The notes: generated by a model not told the origin, from the sequence alone. 64,000 nucleotides of DNA from Candidatus Mycoplasma mahonii (GCF_030550815.1 NZ_CP114583.1:385818-449817); one strand, 5' to 3'; numbered from the stretch's first letter, positions 31,568 to 42,634 are shown. Made by a program: numbers and translations.

Positions 31568-32377
31568 TTACTTTTGACAATGTGGGCAATAATAAGTGCC
31601 TCGCCCTCCAACTTTAATTTTTGCAATTGTTCTTTTACATCTTGGACATTTTTCTCTGGTCTTACCATGAACTTTCAAGTGATCCTGATAGCCTCCTGCT
31701 TGGTCATTAAAAGAAACATAAGATTTAATAGTTGTTCCACCCATTGACGTAGATTTATCCATAATTTTTGCTGAAGATCTTAAAATTTTCTTCAACTCAC
31801 TTAAAGTTATTTGATTGCTAGGTCTTTGTGGGTTGATATGCACATGGAACAATACTTCATTGACATATATATTCCCTAGTCCATTAAGCACGGTTTGATC
31901 TAGTAAAGATGACTTAATGGCAATACGTTTGTTTTGTAATTTGGCTTGCAATTTTTTAACATCCATATCTTGAGGTTCTTTTGCCAATTTAGAGAGCGGT
32001 AATGTGTTTTTATAATTTTGGTTTGTTCTTAAATGAAAGGTTCCAAACATCCTGCTATCGTTGTAAGCTAAATCAAAATCTTTGAATTTAAAAATTATCC
32101 GGTCATGTTTTAATGGTTCGCCACCCACCACGTGATAACTACCTTCCATACGCAAGTGACTCAACATGATTAGATTATCTGATAAATGAAAAACTAGAAA
32201 TTTGCCATAATTAGTTACATTCAAAATTTCCTTGCCTTTTAATATGTGAATAAATTTTCTTTTGCTAATTTCCTTAATGAGTTTTTCTTTTAGAACAACA
32301 ACATCATTAATCACTTGACCTTTGATGTTCTTATTAATCATTTTAGATGAGACTCTCACCTCAGGTAATTCTGGCAT
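31568..32377 (-). CDS. mutM: Formamidopyrimidine-DNA glycosylase
   Basis: 269 residues, normal for Fpg. It starts with the obligatory PELPEV (Pro1 nucleophile, Glu2) and ends with a zinc finger C-x2-C-x16-C-x2-C (CPRCKRT to CPHC). HLRMEGSYHV and LGNIYVNEVLF are further family blocks. Excises 8-oxoguanine. ATG 32377 follows AAAAGGAG. No TGA codon occurs in this gene. Confidence 0.96.
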   Translation of the reverse strand: MPELPEVRVSSKMINKNIKGQVINDVVVLKEKLIKEISKRKFIHILKGKEILNVTNYGKFLVFHLSDNLIMLSHLRMEGSYHVVGGEPLKHDRIIFKFKDFDLAYNDSRMFGTFHLRTNQNYKNTLPLSKLAKEPQDMDVKKLQAKLQNKRIAIKSSLLDQTVLNGLGNIYVNEVLFHVHINPQRPSNQITLSELKKILRSSAKIMDKSTSMGGTTIKSYVSFNDQAGGYQDHLKVHGKTREKCPRCKRTIAKIKVGGRGTYYCPHCQK

Positions 32378-32567
32378 TTGGGCTCCTTTTTAGATGTTAC
32401 TATTATAAATAAAATGTTTCTTAAAATGCTAAACAAATCAAAACATAATTTTATGAACATATTTTAAATAACCAAATATAATATTTATGATAGTAATTTA
32501 AATAAAATCCTAAAATATTGATTTAAGATTATTATATTATGTAACATAATTATCGAAAGGAGTCAAT

Positions 32568-33092
32568 ATGAAAAAAGAATTAGAAGAAAGATCAAATAAG
32601 CAAGTTAAATTAATGGCTTGATCATTTGGTTTAAATTTTGCATTTATATTATTGATATTTCCAACTGCTCTGATTCCAGTGTCTGCACTCTTATATACTG
32701 ATGCTATCTTATGAATTGCAATAATTGGTGGTATCTTATGAGGTGCAATATGAGGTGCAATATTAATTACAAACATTGTATTTTGGATTTTAGGAATTGT
32801 GAATTCTATTAGGATTAATGACATAACCAATAACTCAGGTATATTGATAGTATTTTCAATATTCACATTTGGTATTGTTGGCCTAGTTATTTCAATTGTT
32901 GAAAGAAATAAATATAGGGCACAAAACTATGAATTCACACCTCGGTTTGTTAATCATAATAATATGCAACCAGCTGGAGATGAATTTAGTCAAAAGAAAC
33001 AAAGCTTACAAAATGCTTTAAGTAATGGAATTATTACTGCTACTGAATTTGAAAAAAAATTAAAAGTTTTGCAAAAAGAATATCAAAAATAA
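32568..33092 (+). CDS. Membrane protein with C-terminal SHOCT-like domain
   Basis: 174 residues. Four hydrophobic helices in the first 115 residues (with G-A-I-W-G-A-I-L small-residue packing), then a linker and a 30-residue C-terminal segment KKQSLQNALSNGIITATEFE that follows the SHOCT pattern (x-L-x-x-L-x-x-x-G-x-I-T-x-x-E-F-E-x-x-K-x-x-L). SD AAAGGAG five bases ahead. Four TGA are Trp. A decayed paralogue stands 1 kb upstream. Function unknown. Confidence 0.75.
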
Positions 33093-33150
33093 GCTACATA
33101 CAATGTTGTATTGACGATTGACTATTATAGTTAGATATTCTAAAAATATA

Positions 33151-33181
33151 CAAAAGCAACAAATTAATCATGTTGCTTTTG
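33151..33181 (+). terminator. Intrinsic terminator of the SHOCT gene
   Basis: CAAAAGCAAC and GTTGCTTTTG form a 10-bp perfect stem with an 11-base loop. Confidence 0.75.
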
Positions 33182-33317
33182 TTATAATAAGGACACAGTT
33201 TTAATTGGTTTCCTGCTAATCTAACCATCAAGGAAAGTTTCTAAGTACTCATAAATGTAGCTTGCCATAGATCTCTTGATGCATCTTTAAGAATTTTATT
33301 GCCTACTAACTCAAACA

Positions 33318-33640
33318 CTAACGGGTATCATATGTTTGCCTAATAAATTTACTTAACTTTTTATACTTTTCAGCACACCTATTAATATTCTTGCGCTTGC
33401 GCTTATTCTTCACTATATATTTTTTCCATGTGGGCACATCATATTTTCTTTTTGTTTTAGACTTTCAAGGATATTGTTTGCAATAGATTTGTCATTTGAA
33501 ATAACAAGCATTTTTTAAACATAATTGAATTCGTTTTACTCTGATATTTAATTCTTTGGTAATTTTATAAATAAACCATTTATTTGAGGTGCTCTCATAA
33601 TGATTTGCAAGTCTAATAATTTTTTTGTTAAAATTATGAT
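33318..33640 (-). pseudogene. Decayed HTH-like ORF, copy 2 (transposase relic?)
   Basis: On the minus strand about 100 codons remain open up to TAG 33318-33320: LANHYESTSNKWFIYKITKE, LNIRVKRIQLCLKNACYFKW, then a very basic region KNKRKRKNINRCAEKYKKL. The first part looks like a helix-turn-helix. No start codon with a ribosome site is seen, and the frame downstream is broken. It is homologous to the worse decayed scrap at 3490-3640. Confidence 0.45.
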
Positions 33641-33653
33641 ATGTTATTTTTTA

Positions 33654-33675
33654 ATATATATATATATATATATAT
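33654..33675. repeat. (AT)11 dinucleotide tract at a surface-protein promoter
   Basis: Twenty-two bases of pure alternating AT end five bases before TATAAT (33681-33686), so the tract occupies the -35 position and spacer. Changes in repeat number would change the promoter, a known route to phase variation of mycoplasma surface proteins. Confidence 0.85.
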
Positions 33676-33680
33676 GACCT

Positions 33681-33686
33681 TATAAT
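33681..33686 (+). promoter_or_regulatory. -10 box of the modular surface protein
   Basis: TATAAT with no canonical -35; the AT tract takes its place. A 25-base leader follows with SD AAGGAG five bases before the ATG at 33712. Confidence 0.55.
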
Positions 33687-33711
33687 TATTTTAATATACA
33701 TAAGGAGAATA

Positions 33712-36700
33712 ATGTCCAAGAGAATTAAAATAGCGGTTTGCGGTGGAATTGGAGCAATAGTAACAACCGCTATAGCAGTTCCATTATTAATGATGAATAA
33801 TGGTGACAGTGTTTACATCACACCAGGAAAGAAATTAGTCGATGCTAAAATTATAGAGTCAAGAGAATATGGTACTTTCAAAGAAACCTTTCAAGATTTA
33901 AAATTAGGACTTACTAATATCAATGTGACTGATATGAATGATGATGGGGATAATTTAGTATTGACAGCTACTGGAGTATTACCAAGAGCAACGGTTTCAA
34001 CTCATGCGAGTTTTATTGTACAAAGTGCAGCAGCAATTCAAGCCAATCCTAACACCATTAAAGCTATTTTTAATGTTGTTAAAGCAACAGGTGAAGTAAC
34101 TTTACTTAAATTATTAGAATCAGGGTCCAAAGAAAGTGAAGCAGTTATTAAAGCTGCAATTACTAAAAATGAAGTGCTTAATACAACTGCGATGGAACAA
34201 CCAACTGCTAGGATGATAGATAGAATTACTAACCCAAATAAGTTAACTCTAGAAGACAAATTATCTAGAGTTACGACTTTTGAAAGTTATTTTGACTCAC
34301 TACCAGTAACTATTTTCAATGAGGGTGTTACAGCAGATATTGATAAAGCTGTCTATGACCAAATAAAAATTGATGGTGTACATACCATCAATGCTTCTTC
34401 AAACATTGATGAGATGAATTTCTTATTTAATGCAGCAGGAAGTGCAGGATCATTAAAAGATGTTGTCGATGCAGGATTAGTAATTTATAATAATGCGATT
34501 GCTCTTGCTAACACCGCTGCTAAAAAAGCTAATGATCAAAGACACCTTGATGCTGAACAAGCAAGAGTTAATAGTCTAAGTTCAAATGGAGCTACTGCTA
34601 AAAGTGCTGATGCTGAGGACAATGGAGCTTTTGACAATAATGCCCAAAGCAAATACGGGATTACATTAGGTAGTGTCGCTGATGGTACATTTACTTATAC
34701 TTATGATGCTAGTTTGACAACGATTACCATTACTGCAGTTTTAACTGATGGAGCAAGTGATTTAACGGTACCAACAATAACACCTATTACTTTAAGTCCT
34801 ACACCAGCGGAAAATACAGCAACAGAAGCTGTTGCAAATTTACTAGCAGCTAAAACTGCAAGTAGGAATGCATTTACAGATTATTTTGATGATTTAACTA
34901 TAACTAGTTTAGAGGGTGGTGCCGTTGATCCTTCGGATGCTAAAGCTGCTTATGAGAAAATAAAAACTGATGGCTTAAGTAGTATTGACAGCGCCACATC
35001 TATTGAGGACGTCGATGGCTTGTTTAGTAGAACAACAAATATAGGATCATTAAAAACTGATGCTGATGTTGGTTTAATAATTTATAATGCTGCGATTGCA
35101 AAAGCTAATGATCAAAGACACCTTGATGCTGAACAAGCAAGAGTTAATAATCTAGTTTCAAATGGAGCTATTGCTAAAAGTGCTGATGCTGAGGACAATG
35201 GAAATTTTGACGATAATGCCCAAATCAAATACGGGATTACATTAGGTAGTGTCGCTGATGGTACATTTACTTATACTTATGATGCTAGTTTGACAACGAT
35301 TACCATTACTGCAGTTTTAACTGATGGAGCAAGTGATTTAACGGTACCAACAATAACACCTATTTCTTTAAGTCCTACACCAGCGGAAAATACAGAAACA
35401 GAATTACTGATAGCAGCTCAAACTGAAAGTAAGGCTGCGTTTATAGCTTATTTTAATGCTTTAACTATAACTAGTTTAGCTGGTAATGCTATTCCTTTTG
35501 CTGCTCAAACTACTTATGAGAACATAAAAACTAATGGCTTAAGTAGTATTGACAACGCCTTATCTATTGAGGACGTTGAGGCCTTGTTTAGTACAACAAA
35601 TATAGGATCATTAAAAACTGCCGCTGATGTTGGTTTAGAAACTTATAATGCTGCGATTGCAAAAGCTAATATTGATAATGATGCATCTTTACTGACAGCA
35701 GCTAGAACTGCAAGTAGTGAGGCGTTTATAACTTATTTTGATACTTTAGTTACAACTAGTTTAGAGGGTGATGCCATTGAACCTTTGGCTGCTAAAACTA
35801 CTTATGAGAACATAAAAACTAATGGCTTAAGTAGTATTGACAGCGCCACATCTATTGATGAGGTCAATGCCTTGTTTGATGGAACAACAAATATAGGATC
35901 ATTAAAAACTAATGCTGATACTGGTTTAGAAATTTATAATGTTGCGATTGCAAATGCTAATCGTACTGCATCTTTACTAACAGTAGCTAAAACTAAAGCA
36001 AAAGGATTTATTACCACCATTGTGGATGGTTATGCTACAGTGGATCCTGCGAATCATGATGCATCACTATTTGGAGCAATTGCTAATGCCAAAACAGCAG
36101 CTGATGATGCGATAAATGATGCAACAGATATAGCTGCAGTTAATATCCTTGCTACTTCAACAACTGTTGGATCAGAAGTTGCCAAAGTTCTTGAAGTTAT
36201 TAAAGCATATGAAGATTCAACAGGGACAATAGCTATTGCTTTAGAAAACGCTAAAACTATAGCAAAAGGATTTATTACCACCATTGTGGATGGTTATGCT
36301 ACAGCGGATCCTGCGAATCATGATGCATCACTATTTGGAGCAATTGCTAATGCCAAAACAGAAGCTAATGATGCGATAGATGATGCAACAAGTATAGTTG
36401 CAGTTAGTGCTCTTGTTGCTTCAACAACTAGTGGATCAGAAGTTGCCAAAGTTCTTGAAGCTATTAGATTATATGAAGCTTCAACAGGGACAATAGCTAT
36501 TGCTGCAGCTTTACTGATAGAAGCTCAAACTGAAAGTAAGGCTGCGTTTACAACTTATTTCGATGCTTTAATTATAACTATACCCAATGGCGCCATTGTT
36601 CCTGAGCCTGCTAAAACTACTTATGAGCAAATAAAAATGGATGGCTTAAGTAGTATTGACAGCGCCACATCTATTAATGACGTCAATGCCTTGTTTAGTA

Positions 36701-38451
36701 AAACAACAACAACAACAGGATCATTAAAAACTGCTGCTGATGTTGGTTTAGTAATGTATAATGCTGCGATTGCAAAAGCTAATGATCAAAGACACCTTGA
36801 TGCTGAACAAGCAAGAGTTAATAAGCTAGTTTCAAATGGAGCTATTGCTAAAAGTGCTGATGCTGAGGACAATGGAAATTTTGACGATAATGCCCAAATC
36901 AAATACGGGATTACATTAGGTAGTGTCGCTGATGGTACATTTACTTATACTTATGATGCTAGTTTGACAACGATTACCATTACTGCAGTTTTAACTGATG
37001 GAGCAAGTGATTTAACGGTACCAACAATAACACCTATTTCTTTAAGTCCTACACCAGCGGAAAATACAGAAACAGAATTACTGATAGCAGCTCAAACTGA
37101 AAGTAAGGCTGCGTTTATAGCTTATTTCGATGCTTTAATTATAACTATACCCAATGGCGCCATTGTTCCTGAGCCTGCTAAAACTACTTATGAGCAAATA
37201 AAAATGGATGGCTTAAGTAGTATTGACAGCGCCACATCTATTAATGACGTCAATGCCTTGTTTAGTAAAACAACAAATACAGGATCATTACAAACTGATG
37301 CTGATGCTGGTTTAATAATTTATAATGATGCGATTGCAAAAGCTAATGATCAAAGACACCTTGATGCTGAACAAGCAAGAGTTAATAATCTAGTTTCAAT
37401 TGAAGCTACTGCTAAAAGTGCTGATGCTGAGGACAATGGAGCTTTTGACAATAATGCCCAAATCAAATACGGAATTACATTAGGTAGTGCCGTTGATGGT
37501 GCATTTACTTATACTTATGTTGCTAGTGATAGAACGATTGCCATTACTGCAGTTTTAACTAATGGAGCAGGTGATTTAACAATACCATTAGCAACATCTA
37601 TTGATTTAAGTCCTACACCAGCACAAAATACAGCAACAGAAACAACAAAATTACTGACAGCAGCTAAAACTAAAAGTATTGATGCGTTTACAACTTATTT
37701 TGATGGTTTAGATATAACTCCTTTAGTCGATGATGCCATTGTTCCTTTGACTGCTCAAACTACTTATGAGAACATAAAAACTGATGGCTTAAGTAGTATT
37801 GACAACGCCTTATCTATTGAGAACGTTGAGGCCTTGTTTAGTACAACAAATACAGGATCATTAAAAACTGCCGTTGATGATGGTTTAGAAATTTATAATG
37901 CTGCGATTGAAAATGCTAATCGTACTGCAAGTTTACTGACAGCAGCTAAAACTACAGCAAAAAGATTTATTACAACTGCCTTTGAAACAGCTCCTTCACA
38001 AGATGATGATGCTTATGATGCATTACTATTTGGAGCGATTGCTAGTGCTCAAACAGCAGCTAATAATGCGATAGATGATGCAACAGATATAGATACAGTT
38101 AGTGCCCTTGCTTCTTCACCAATTATTGGAACAGAAGTTGACAAAGTTCTTGCAGCTATTAAATTATATGAAGATTCAACATTAAAGGTTAACTTAGCTA
38201 AATTTGTGAATGTAGATTCTTCAAAAGATGCAAGTGAGTTAAGTGCTTTGATGCGAAATTCTGGAAGATATGTTACCGTTGATGAACTTGGTATTGCTTA
38301 TCCAATATTAACCCCTGGTGTAATAGCAAAATATGAGATTCAGTCATTTGCTAATTGGCCAGGAAAACGTGCATATGCTCATGTGGTTGTTATTTTAACC
38401 AAAGGAACTGAAACAGTTGAAAAAAAGATTACAGTCTGACTAAGACAATAA
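33712..38451 (+). CDS. Giant modular surface protein with three repeat types
   Basis: 1579 residues; one N-terminal helix (about 5-27, CGGIGAIVTTAIAVPLLM) acts as signal anchor, with no convincing lipobox. After a unique 185-residue head come 14 modules in the order A B A B A A C C A B A B A C, then a unique C-terminal 90 residues. A (about 90 aa) has TTYENIKTDGLSSIDSATSI and GSLKTAADVGLEIYNAAIA; B (about 100 aa) has DQRHLDAEQARVN and a strand-rich ADGTFTYTYDASLTTITITA; C (about 88 aa) has KGFITTIVDGYAT and DASLFGAIANAKT. Only the last Trp uses TGA (38437), and the protein is almost without Cys and Trp, as usual for exported repeat proteins. Likely an adhesin or variable antigen. No known family is recognised. 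Confidence 0.85.
35104..35453 (+). repeat. 350-bp near-identical direct repeat, left copy
   Basis: Identical to 36778-37127 except for one base as far as I can compare. It covers module B and the start of the next A module. Confidence 0.9.
36778..37127 (+). repeat. 350-bp near-identical direct repeat, right copy
   Basis: Partner of 35104-35453. Recombination between the two would remove or add 1674 bp, which is 558 codons, leaving the frame intact. Confidence 0.9.
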
Positions 38452-38475
38452 TAATTTGAAATAATAAGAGTAAAT

Positions 38476-38502
38476 GCCATAAATATAATTTGTGGCCTTT
38501 TT
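38476..38502 (+). terminator. Intrinsic terminator of the surface protein gene
   Basis: GCCATAAA pairs with TTTGTGGC (one G-U) over a five-base loop and is followed by CTTTTT. Confidence 0.7.
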
Positions 38503-39194
38503 CCTATCGTTTTTTATATTTACTTCCTAAATAAAACAAAAAGAATGTTAATCTAATTATCTTAAAATGATTCAAATAATTTTGCATTTAACGTTGGGGG
38601 TTCACTCCCGCCCTTAAGTGTACTAGTTAGTTACTTTGGGCAAGCTAAAAAAATGTCTTGATTCATATCAGAGATGTTTCAGGGATCAACTTACAAATGT
38701 AATTGAAGGTGTTCAAGCAACACAAATTGCCAAAACAATGAAACACGGGAGAGCATTCTCTAAAGAGGTTGGACATAAGGTGATTATGCTAAATGTTGCA
38801 AGATATAATCAATGAGAAATAACGACTGATCTGGAAGAGGGAGGAGTTAACTTTTCTGAAATATATGAACCTCATTCTGATATTGTGTTACATACAAGGT
38901 AACTGAAGCCATTTTATAAAATTCCTGCTGCAGAAACGGGCTCAGTGGGTATTGCAAGTATATTGAACAACCTTGTTTATTAGTTCAAGATAGTCATTAA
39001 AATGTTAAAATAAATTTATCATTATTTGATAAAGACTTTTTGAATTAAACTTATTTAGAGGATTAAGCATAATTTCTCTAAAATGTTTAAAAGCAAAAAT
39101 TCCTACTAAATAATTCTGCACACTATATATAGAAAAAAAGAATTATGTTTGTTGGTATGTAGTATAATTAATAAGAATTAAGAAATGAGACAAA
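38503..39194. other. 692-bp region with one gene remnant
   Basis: No intact gene. One open stretch at 38684-38902 is listed separately; TATAAT at 39164-39169 is probably the azoreductase promoter. Confidence 0.55.
38684..38902 (+). pseudogene. Unidentified gene fragment
   Basis: Seventy-two open codons read DQLTNVIEGVQATQIAKTMK, GRAFSKEVGHKVIMLNVARY and end PHSDIVLHTR before TAA. The following codons continue plausibly (LKPFYKIPAAETGSVGIASI) after the stop, so this is an eroded enzyme-like gene lacking its front part. Family not recognised. Confidence 0.4.
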
Positions 39195-39794
39195 ATGGCA
39201 AAAATATTAGTAATTAAAACATCCATGACTACAAATACACCTAGAGGATCTATTTCATCAGCTGCTCTTGATAAATTCATGGAAATATATCAGAGTAAAA
39301 ATGTTAGTGATGAGGTTTTTATATTAGATTTAAATAAAGATCCAATTGGTAAGAATGTTCTAACTGATGAATCTTTTAGCGATTTTTGAGCAGGAGCTGA
39401 TCATTATATTAATCAGTTAAAGAATGTTGATAAATTAGTATTAGCTTCACCCATGACTAATTTTAATTATACAGCTGTTCTAAAAAACTATTTAGACACT
39501 ATTTTAATGGCAGGCAAAACATTTAAATATAAATATGACGGCAAAGGTAAAGCTGATGGATTAGTAAAGAACTTGAAGGTACAACTAATTACTTCTCAAG
39601 GTGCTCCTAAAGGTTGATATCCCTTTGGAGACCATACTATTTCTTTAACAGGTACATTTAAATTCATGGGATCGGAAGTAGTTAAGCCGGTTATTATTGC
39701 TGGTGTGAAAACTCCAGAGATGATTAATCTATCCAAAGATGAAGTCATTGCAATTTATCTAGATGATATTAAAACTGCAGCAGAATCATTCTAA
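39195..39794 (+). CDS. azoR: FMN-dependent NADH:quinone/azo oxidoreductase
   Basis: 199 residues, normal for AzoR/AcpD flavodoxin-fold enzymes. FMN-binding region near the N-terminus (LVIKTSMTTNTPRGSISSAA), the dimer and FMN block ASPMTNFNYTAVLKNYLDTI and the TSQGAPKGWYPFGDH loop are visible. Reduces quinones or azo compounds with NADH. Two TGA are Trp. Leader of about 25 nt without strong ribosome site. Confidence 0.92.
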
Positions 39795-39816
39795 AATAGC
39801 AATTATGTTATTTTTT
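39795..39816 (+). terminator. Weak intrinsic terminator after azoR
   Basis: AATAGC-AATTAT-GTTATT hairpin (one G-U pair) with a T-rich tail. Confidence 0.5.
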
Positions 39817-40050
39817 ATTGATCTTTTTATTATGTTCTAAAATCTTTAGTTATATAAATCATTTGTGATGTCTTTTACATATGTTGTGCACTTGATTTTC
39901 CTTTATTAATCTTGATAAGCAGTAAAAATCACCTTTCACAACTATGAAAGAAATCGTGTTTTGTTAATTTATAAGCATTATTAATAACATTTTTGATTTG
40001 AAAGGATTAACATATGAAATATAAAGAGATAAAAAGGAAAAATTAATATT

Positions 40051-40212
40051 ATGATTAAAAGTGTTCATATTTGTTCTAACCCCATAGGATCATTATTTGG
40101 TCCCAGATTATTAAATGATAGTGATAAAATGGTGTAATGAGATTCAAAATTTTGTTATCCATGTGGTGAATCTGCATATAAGGTAATTATGATTACAACA
40201 AATGAAAATTAA
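40051..40212 (+). pseudogene. Short interrupted ORF
   Basis: ATG 40051 opens 28 codons (IKSVHICSNPIGSLFGPRLL), stops at TAA, then runs on in frame for 24 codons with WDSKFCYPCGESAYKV to TAA 40210. A ribosome site (AAAAAGGA) precedes it. Not recognised; perhaps a small protein lost by one base change. Confidence 0.3.
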
Positions 40213-40372
40213 TACTTAATTATTGGAGTTTTATAATTTAATTAAAATATTATAGATAAGATCTTGCTATTTTACTATCGACGATTGTTAACTATATTTG
40301 TTATTTTCAATAAGACATAATTTGAAAACTTATAACAATATTTTGTCAAAACATAATATAATTAAGGTAATT

Positions 40373-40417
40373 CCATGAGGATGAAAAGTGAAAGCTCAAA
40401 GGCCTAAAAACTTATGG
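40373..40417 (+). promoter_or_regulatory. Possible structured leader of deoA-deoC
   Basis: CCATGAG (40373-40379) can pair with CTTATGG (40411-40417), enclosing a G/A-rich loop with AGTGAAAGCT and AAGGCC. The closing strand ends just before the Shine-Dalgarno GGAAGGA. This could be a small translational switch. I cannot match it to a known riboswitch class. Confidence 0.25.
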
Positions 40418-40428
40418 GAAGGAACATA

Positions 40429-41724
40429 ATGACAATCTTAGATATAATTGAACTTAAAAAAAATAAAAATGAATTAACTGAAGATCAAATATCTTTTTTA
40501 GTAGAAGGTTTTACTTTAGGTGAAATTAAAGATTATCAAATGGCCGCTATGGCAATGGCCATTAGACTTAATGGAATGACTATCACTGAGACAGTTTATT
40601 TAACTAAAGCAATGATGCATTCAGGAGATGTATTTGACTTATCGGCTATTAAAGGAATTAAGGTTGATAAACATTCAACAGGCGGCATTGGTGATAAAAC
40701 TTCAATTGCTGTTGGGCCCATCGTCGCATCACTTGGTGCTTTAATGGCCAAAATGTCTGGCAGAGGACTTGGTTTTACTGGAGGAACTATTGACAAGTTG
40801 GAATCAATTAAAGGGTTCAAAACAGAATTAAATAGCCAAGAATTTATTGATCAGGCGAATAAAATTGGCTTAGTCATTATTTCACAATCAAAAAATATTG
40901 TGCCGGCAGATAAAAAACTTTATGCATTACGAGATGTAACAGGAACTATTGATTCAATCCCCCTAATTACTTCATCTATTATGTCTAAAAAATTAGCAAC
41001 AGGATCTGATGCTATTTTGTTAGATGTTAAGATGGGTGATGGAGCATTCATGAAAACATATGCTGAAGCTGAAGAATTAGCTACATGAATGATTAGTATT
41101 GGCAAAGAATTAGGTCGAGATGTTAAGGCGGAAATAACTAATATGAATTGTCCACTAGGTAGAGCAATTGGTAACAAAAACGAAATTATTGAAGCCATGG
41201 AGATGTTACAAGGACGTGGTCCGACAGATTTTGTTGAACTAGTAATTTCAACATCATCAAATATTTTAGTGCAAGCCAGACTCTTTAGTAATTTAGATGA
41301 GGCCGCTAAAAATGTGAAATTAGTTATTAATAATGGCAAAGCCTTTGAAAAATTCAAGGAATGAATTATTACTCAAGGCGGTGATTTAGATGATTTGCTA
41401 AGTAATAATTTCTTAGATCCTAAATACACTCATCAAGTTAAAACGAACAAAGCCGGTTACATGGAAGTTACTTCAGCTGCTCAATTTGGTTTAGCAGCAA
41501 TGCGGATAGGAGCTGGAAGAACAAATAAAGATGATGCTATTGATAATGACGCTGGTATTTATTTAAATAAAAAAACAAATGAAAGTGTTAAAAAGGGAGA
41601 TGTATTATTTACTCTTTACTCTTCTAATGAAATACCTGAAAATATTATTAAGGATTTAAATAATGCTTATAATATAAATGACAAAAAAATAGAGAATAAA
41701 ATCATTCTCGGAAGGTTAGGTTAA
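40429..41724 (+). CDS. deoA: Pyrimidine-nucleoside (thymidine) phosphorylase
   Basis: 431 residues, normal size. Phosphorylase signature [18 protein letters not shown], phosphate loop [14 protein letters not shown] and [21 protein letters not shown] are intact. Splits thymidine/deoxyuridine/uridine with phosphate into base and (deoxy)ribose 1-phosphate. Start ATG 40429 has GGAAGGA six bases upstream; an in-frame ATG 15 bases earlier has none. Two TGA are Trp. deoC follows after one base. Confidence 0.96.
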
Positions 41725-41725
41725 T

Positions 41726-42388
41726 ATGGATTATGCAAAATATATCGATCACACTTTATTAAAAGCTGAAGCACAAACAAAAGATATTGATAAATTGATT
41801 CGTGAAGCTAAAGAACACGGATTTAAAACAGTTTGTGTTAACTCATCATGAGTTAAATATTGCGCAGAAAAACTCAAAGGTTTAGATGTTGGAATCACTT
41901 CAGTTGTGGGGTTTCCATTAGGGGCTATGATCACTCAAGCCAAAGCCCATGAAGCTAAATTAGCAATTGATCATGGGGGTACTGAAATTGATATGGTAAT
42001 GAATATCGGTAGAATGAAAGAAAAAACATATGAATATGTTCTTAATGATATCAAAGCTGTTAAAAAAGCGGTTGGTGATCATGTTTTAAAAGTCATTATT
42101 GAAACAGCATTATTAACTGAACAAGAGACCAAAAAGGCCACAGAACTTGTTCTAGAATCTGGAGCTGATTTTGTCAAAACTTCTACCGGATTTTCTTTTA
42201 GAGGAGCATCGCAAGAAGACGTGATCATTATGAAAGAAGTTGTTGGTGATAAAATTGGAATTAAAGCAGCAGGTGGCGTTAAAACTCTCGCTGATTTAAA
42301 AAAGATGATCGAACTTGGTGCCACAAGAATCGGCACTTCCTCAGGGGTGAAATTAATTTCCGGAAAAGAAGTTGGAAAAAGCTATTAA
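41726..42388 (+). CDS. deoC: Deoxyribose-phosphate aldolase
   Basis: 220 residues, class I aldolase, TIM barrel. Schiff-base Lys in [11 protein letters not shown] and the second Lys in [10 protein letters not shown] are present, with [11 protein letters not shown] at the start and GTSSGVKLI at the end. Converts deoxyribose 5-phosphate to glyceraldehyde 3-phosphate and acetaldehyde. The acetaldehyde could be reduced by the Fe-dependent ADH elsewhere in the window. SD GGAAGG lies inside the deoA end. Confidence 0.97.
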
Positions 42389-42634
42389 TATGATTTTAAG
42401 GTTACATTATATTTAAGTATATAAAGAATTTTTCGTATTCGTACATGATTGCATATTCTTTTGTTTTAAAGGGTGTTTTTTATGCCACTTGGATAACAAT
42501 AATCATATATGTAATAAATCCTAATATCGGAATAAAATAATATGGCTTTTAATTATTATAAATTTATTCTATTTGTTGTATTTGGTTCATGTCGATATTA
42601 TATATGACATAAACAATGCCATTGTTTATTAATT
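42389..42634. other. Intergenic, nothing recognised
   Basis: A/T-rich sequence between deoC and the alkyltransferase pseudogene; no ORF, repeat or hairpin with T run stands out. Confidence 0.5.

Larger units (their letters stand above)
33093..33711. other. 619-bp intergenic region
   Basis: Holds a terminator, one decayed ORF on the minus strand and the (AT)11 promoter tract of the following surface protein, each listed separately. No intact gene. Confidence 0.6.
39817..40428. other. 612-bp region with minor ORF relic and deoA leader
   Basis: Contains a 10-codon ORF at 40015-40047, a short interrupted ORF at 40051-40212 and the structured leader before deoA. Nothing else is supported. Confidence 0.5.

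Noticed and set aside
33200-33300. tRNA gene
   Set aside because: A segment with TAGCTTGCC-like stems was inspected, but no cloverleaf with T-loop GTTCRA and paired acceptor ends was found; no tRNA was found in the window.
34528-37640. CRISPR-like or noncoding tandem array
   Set aside because: The long repeats are in frame within one coding sequence and encode protein modules; there are no spacers.
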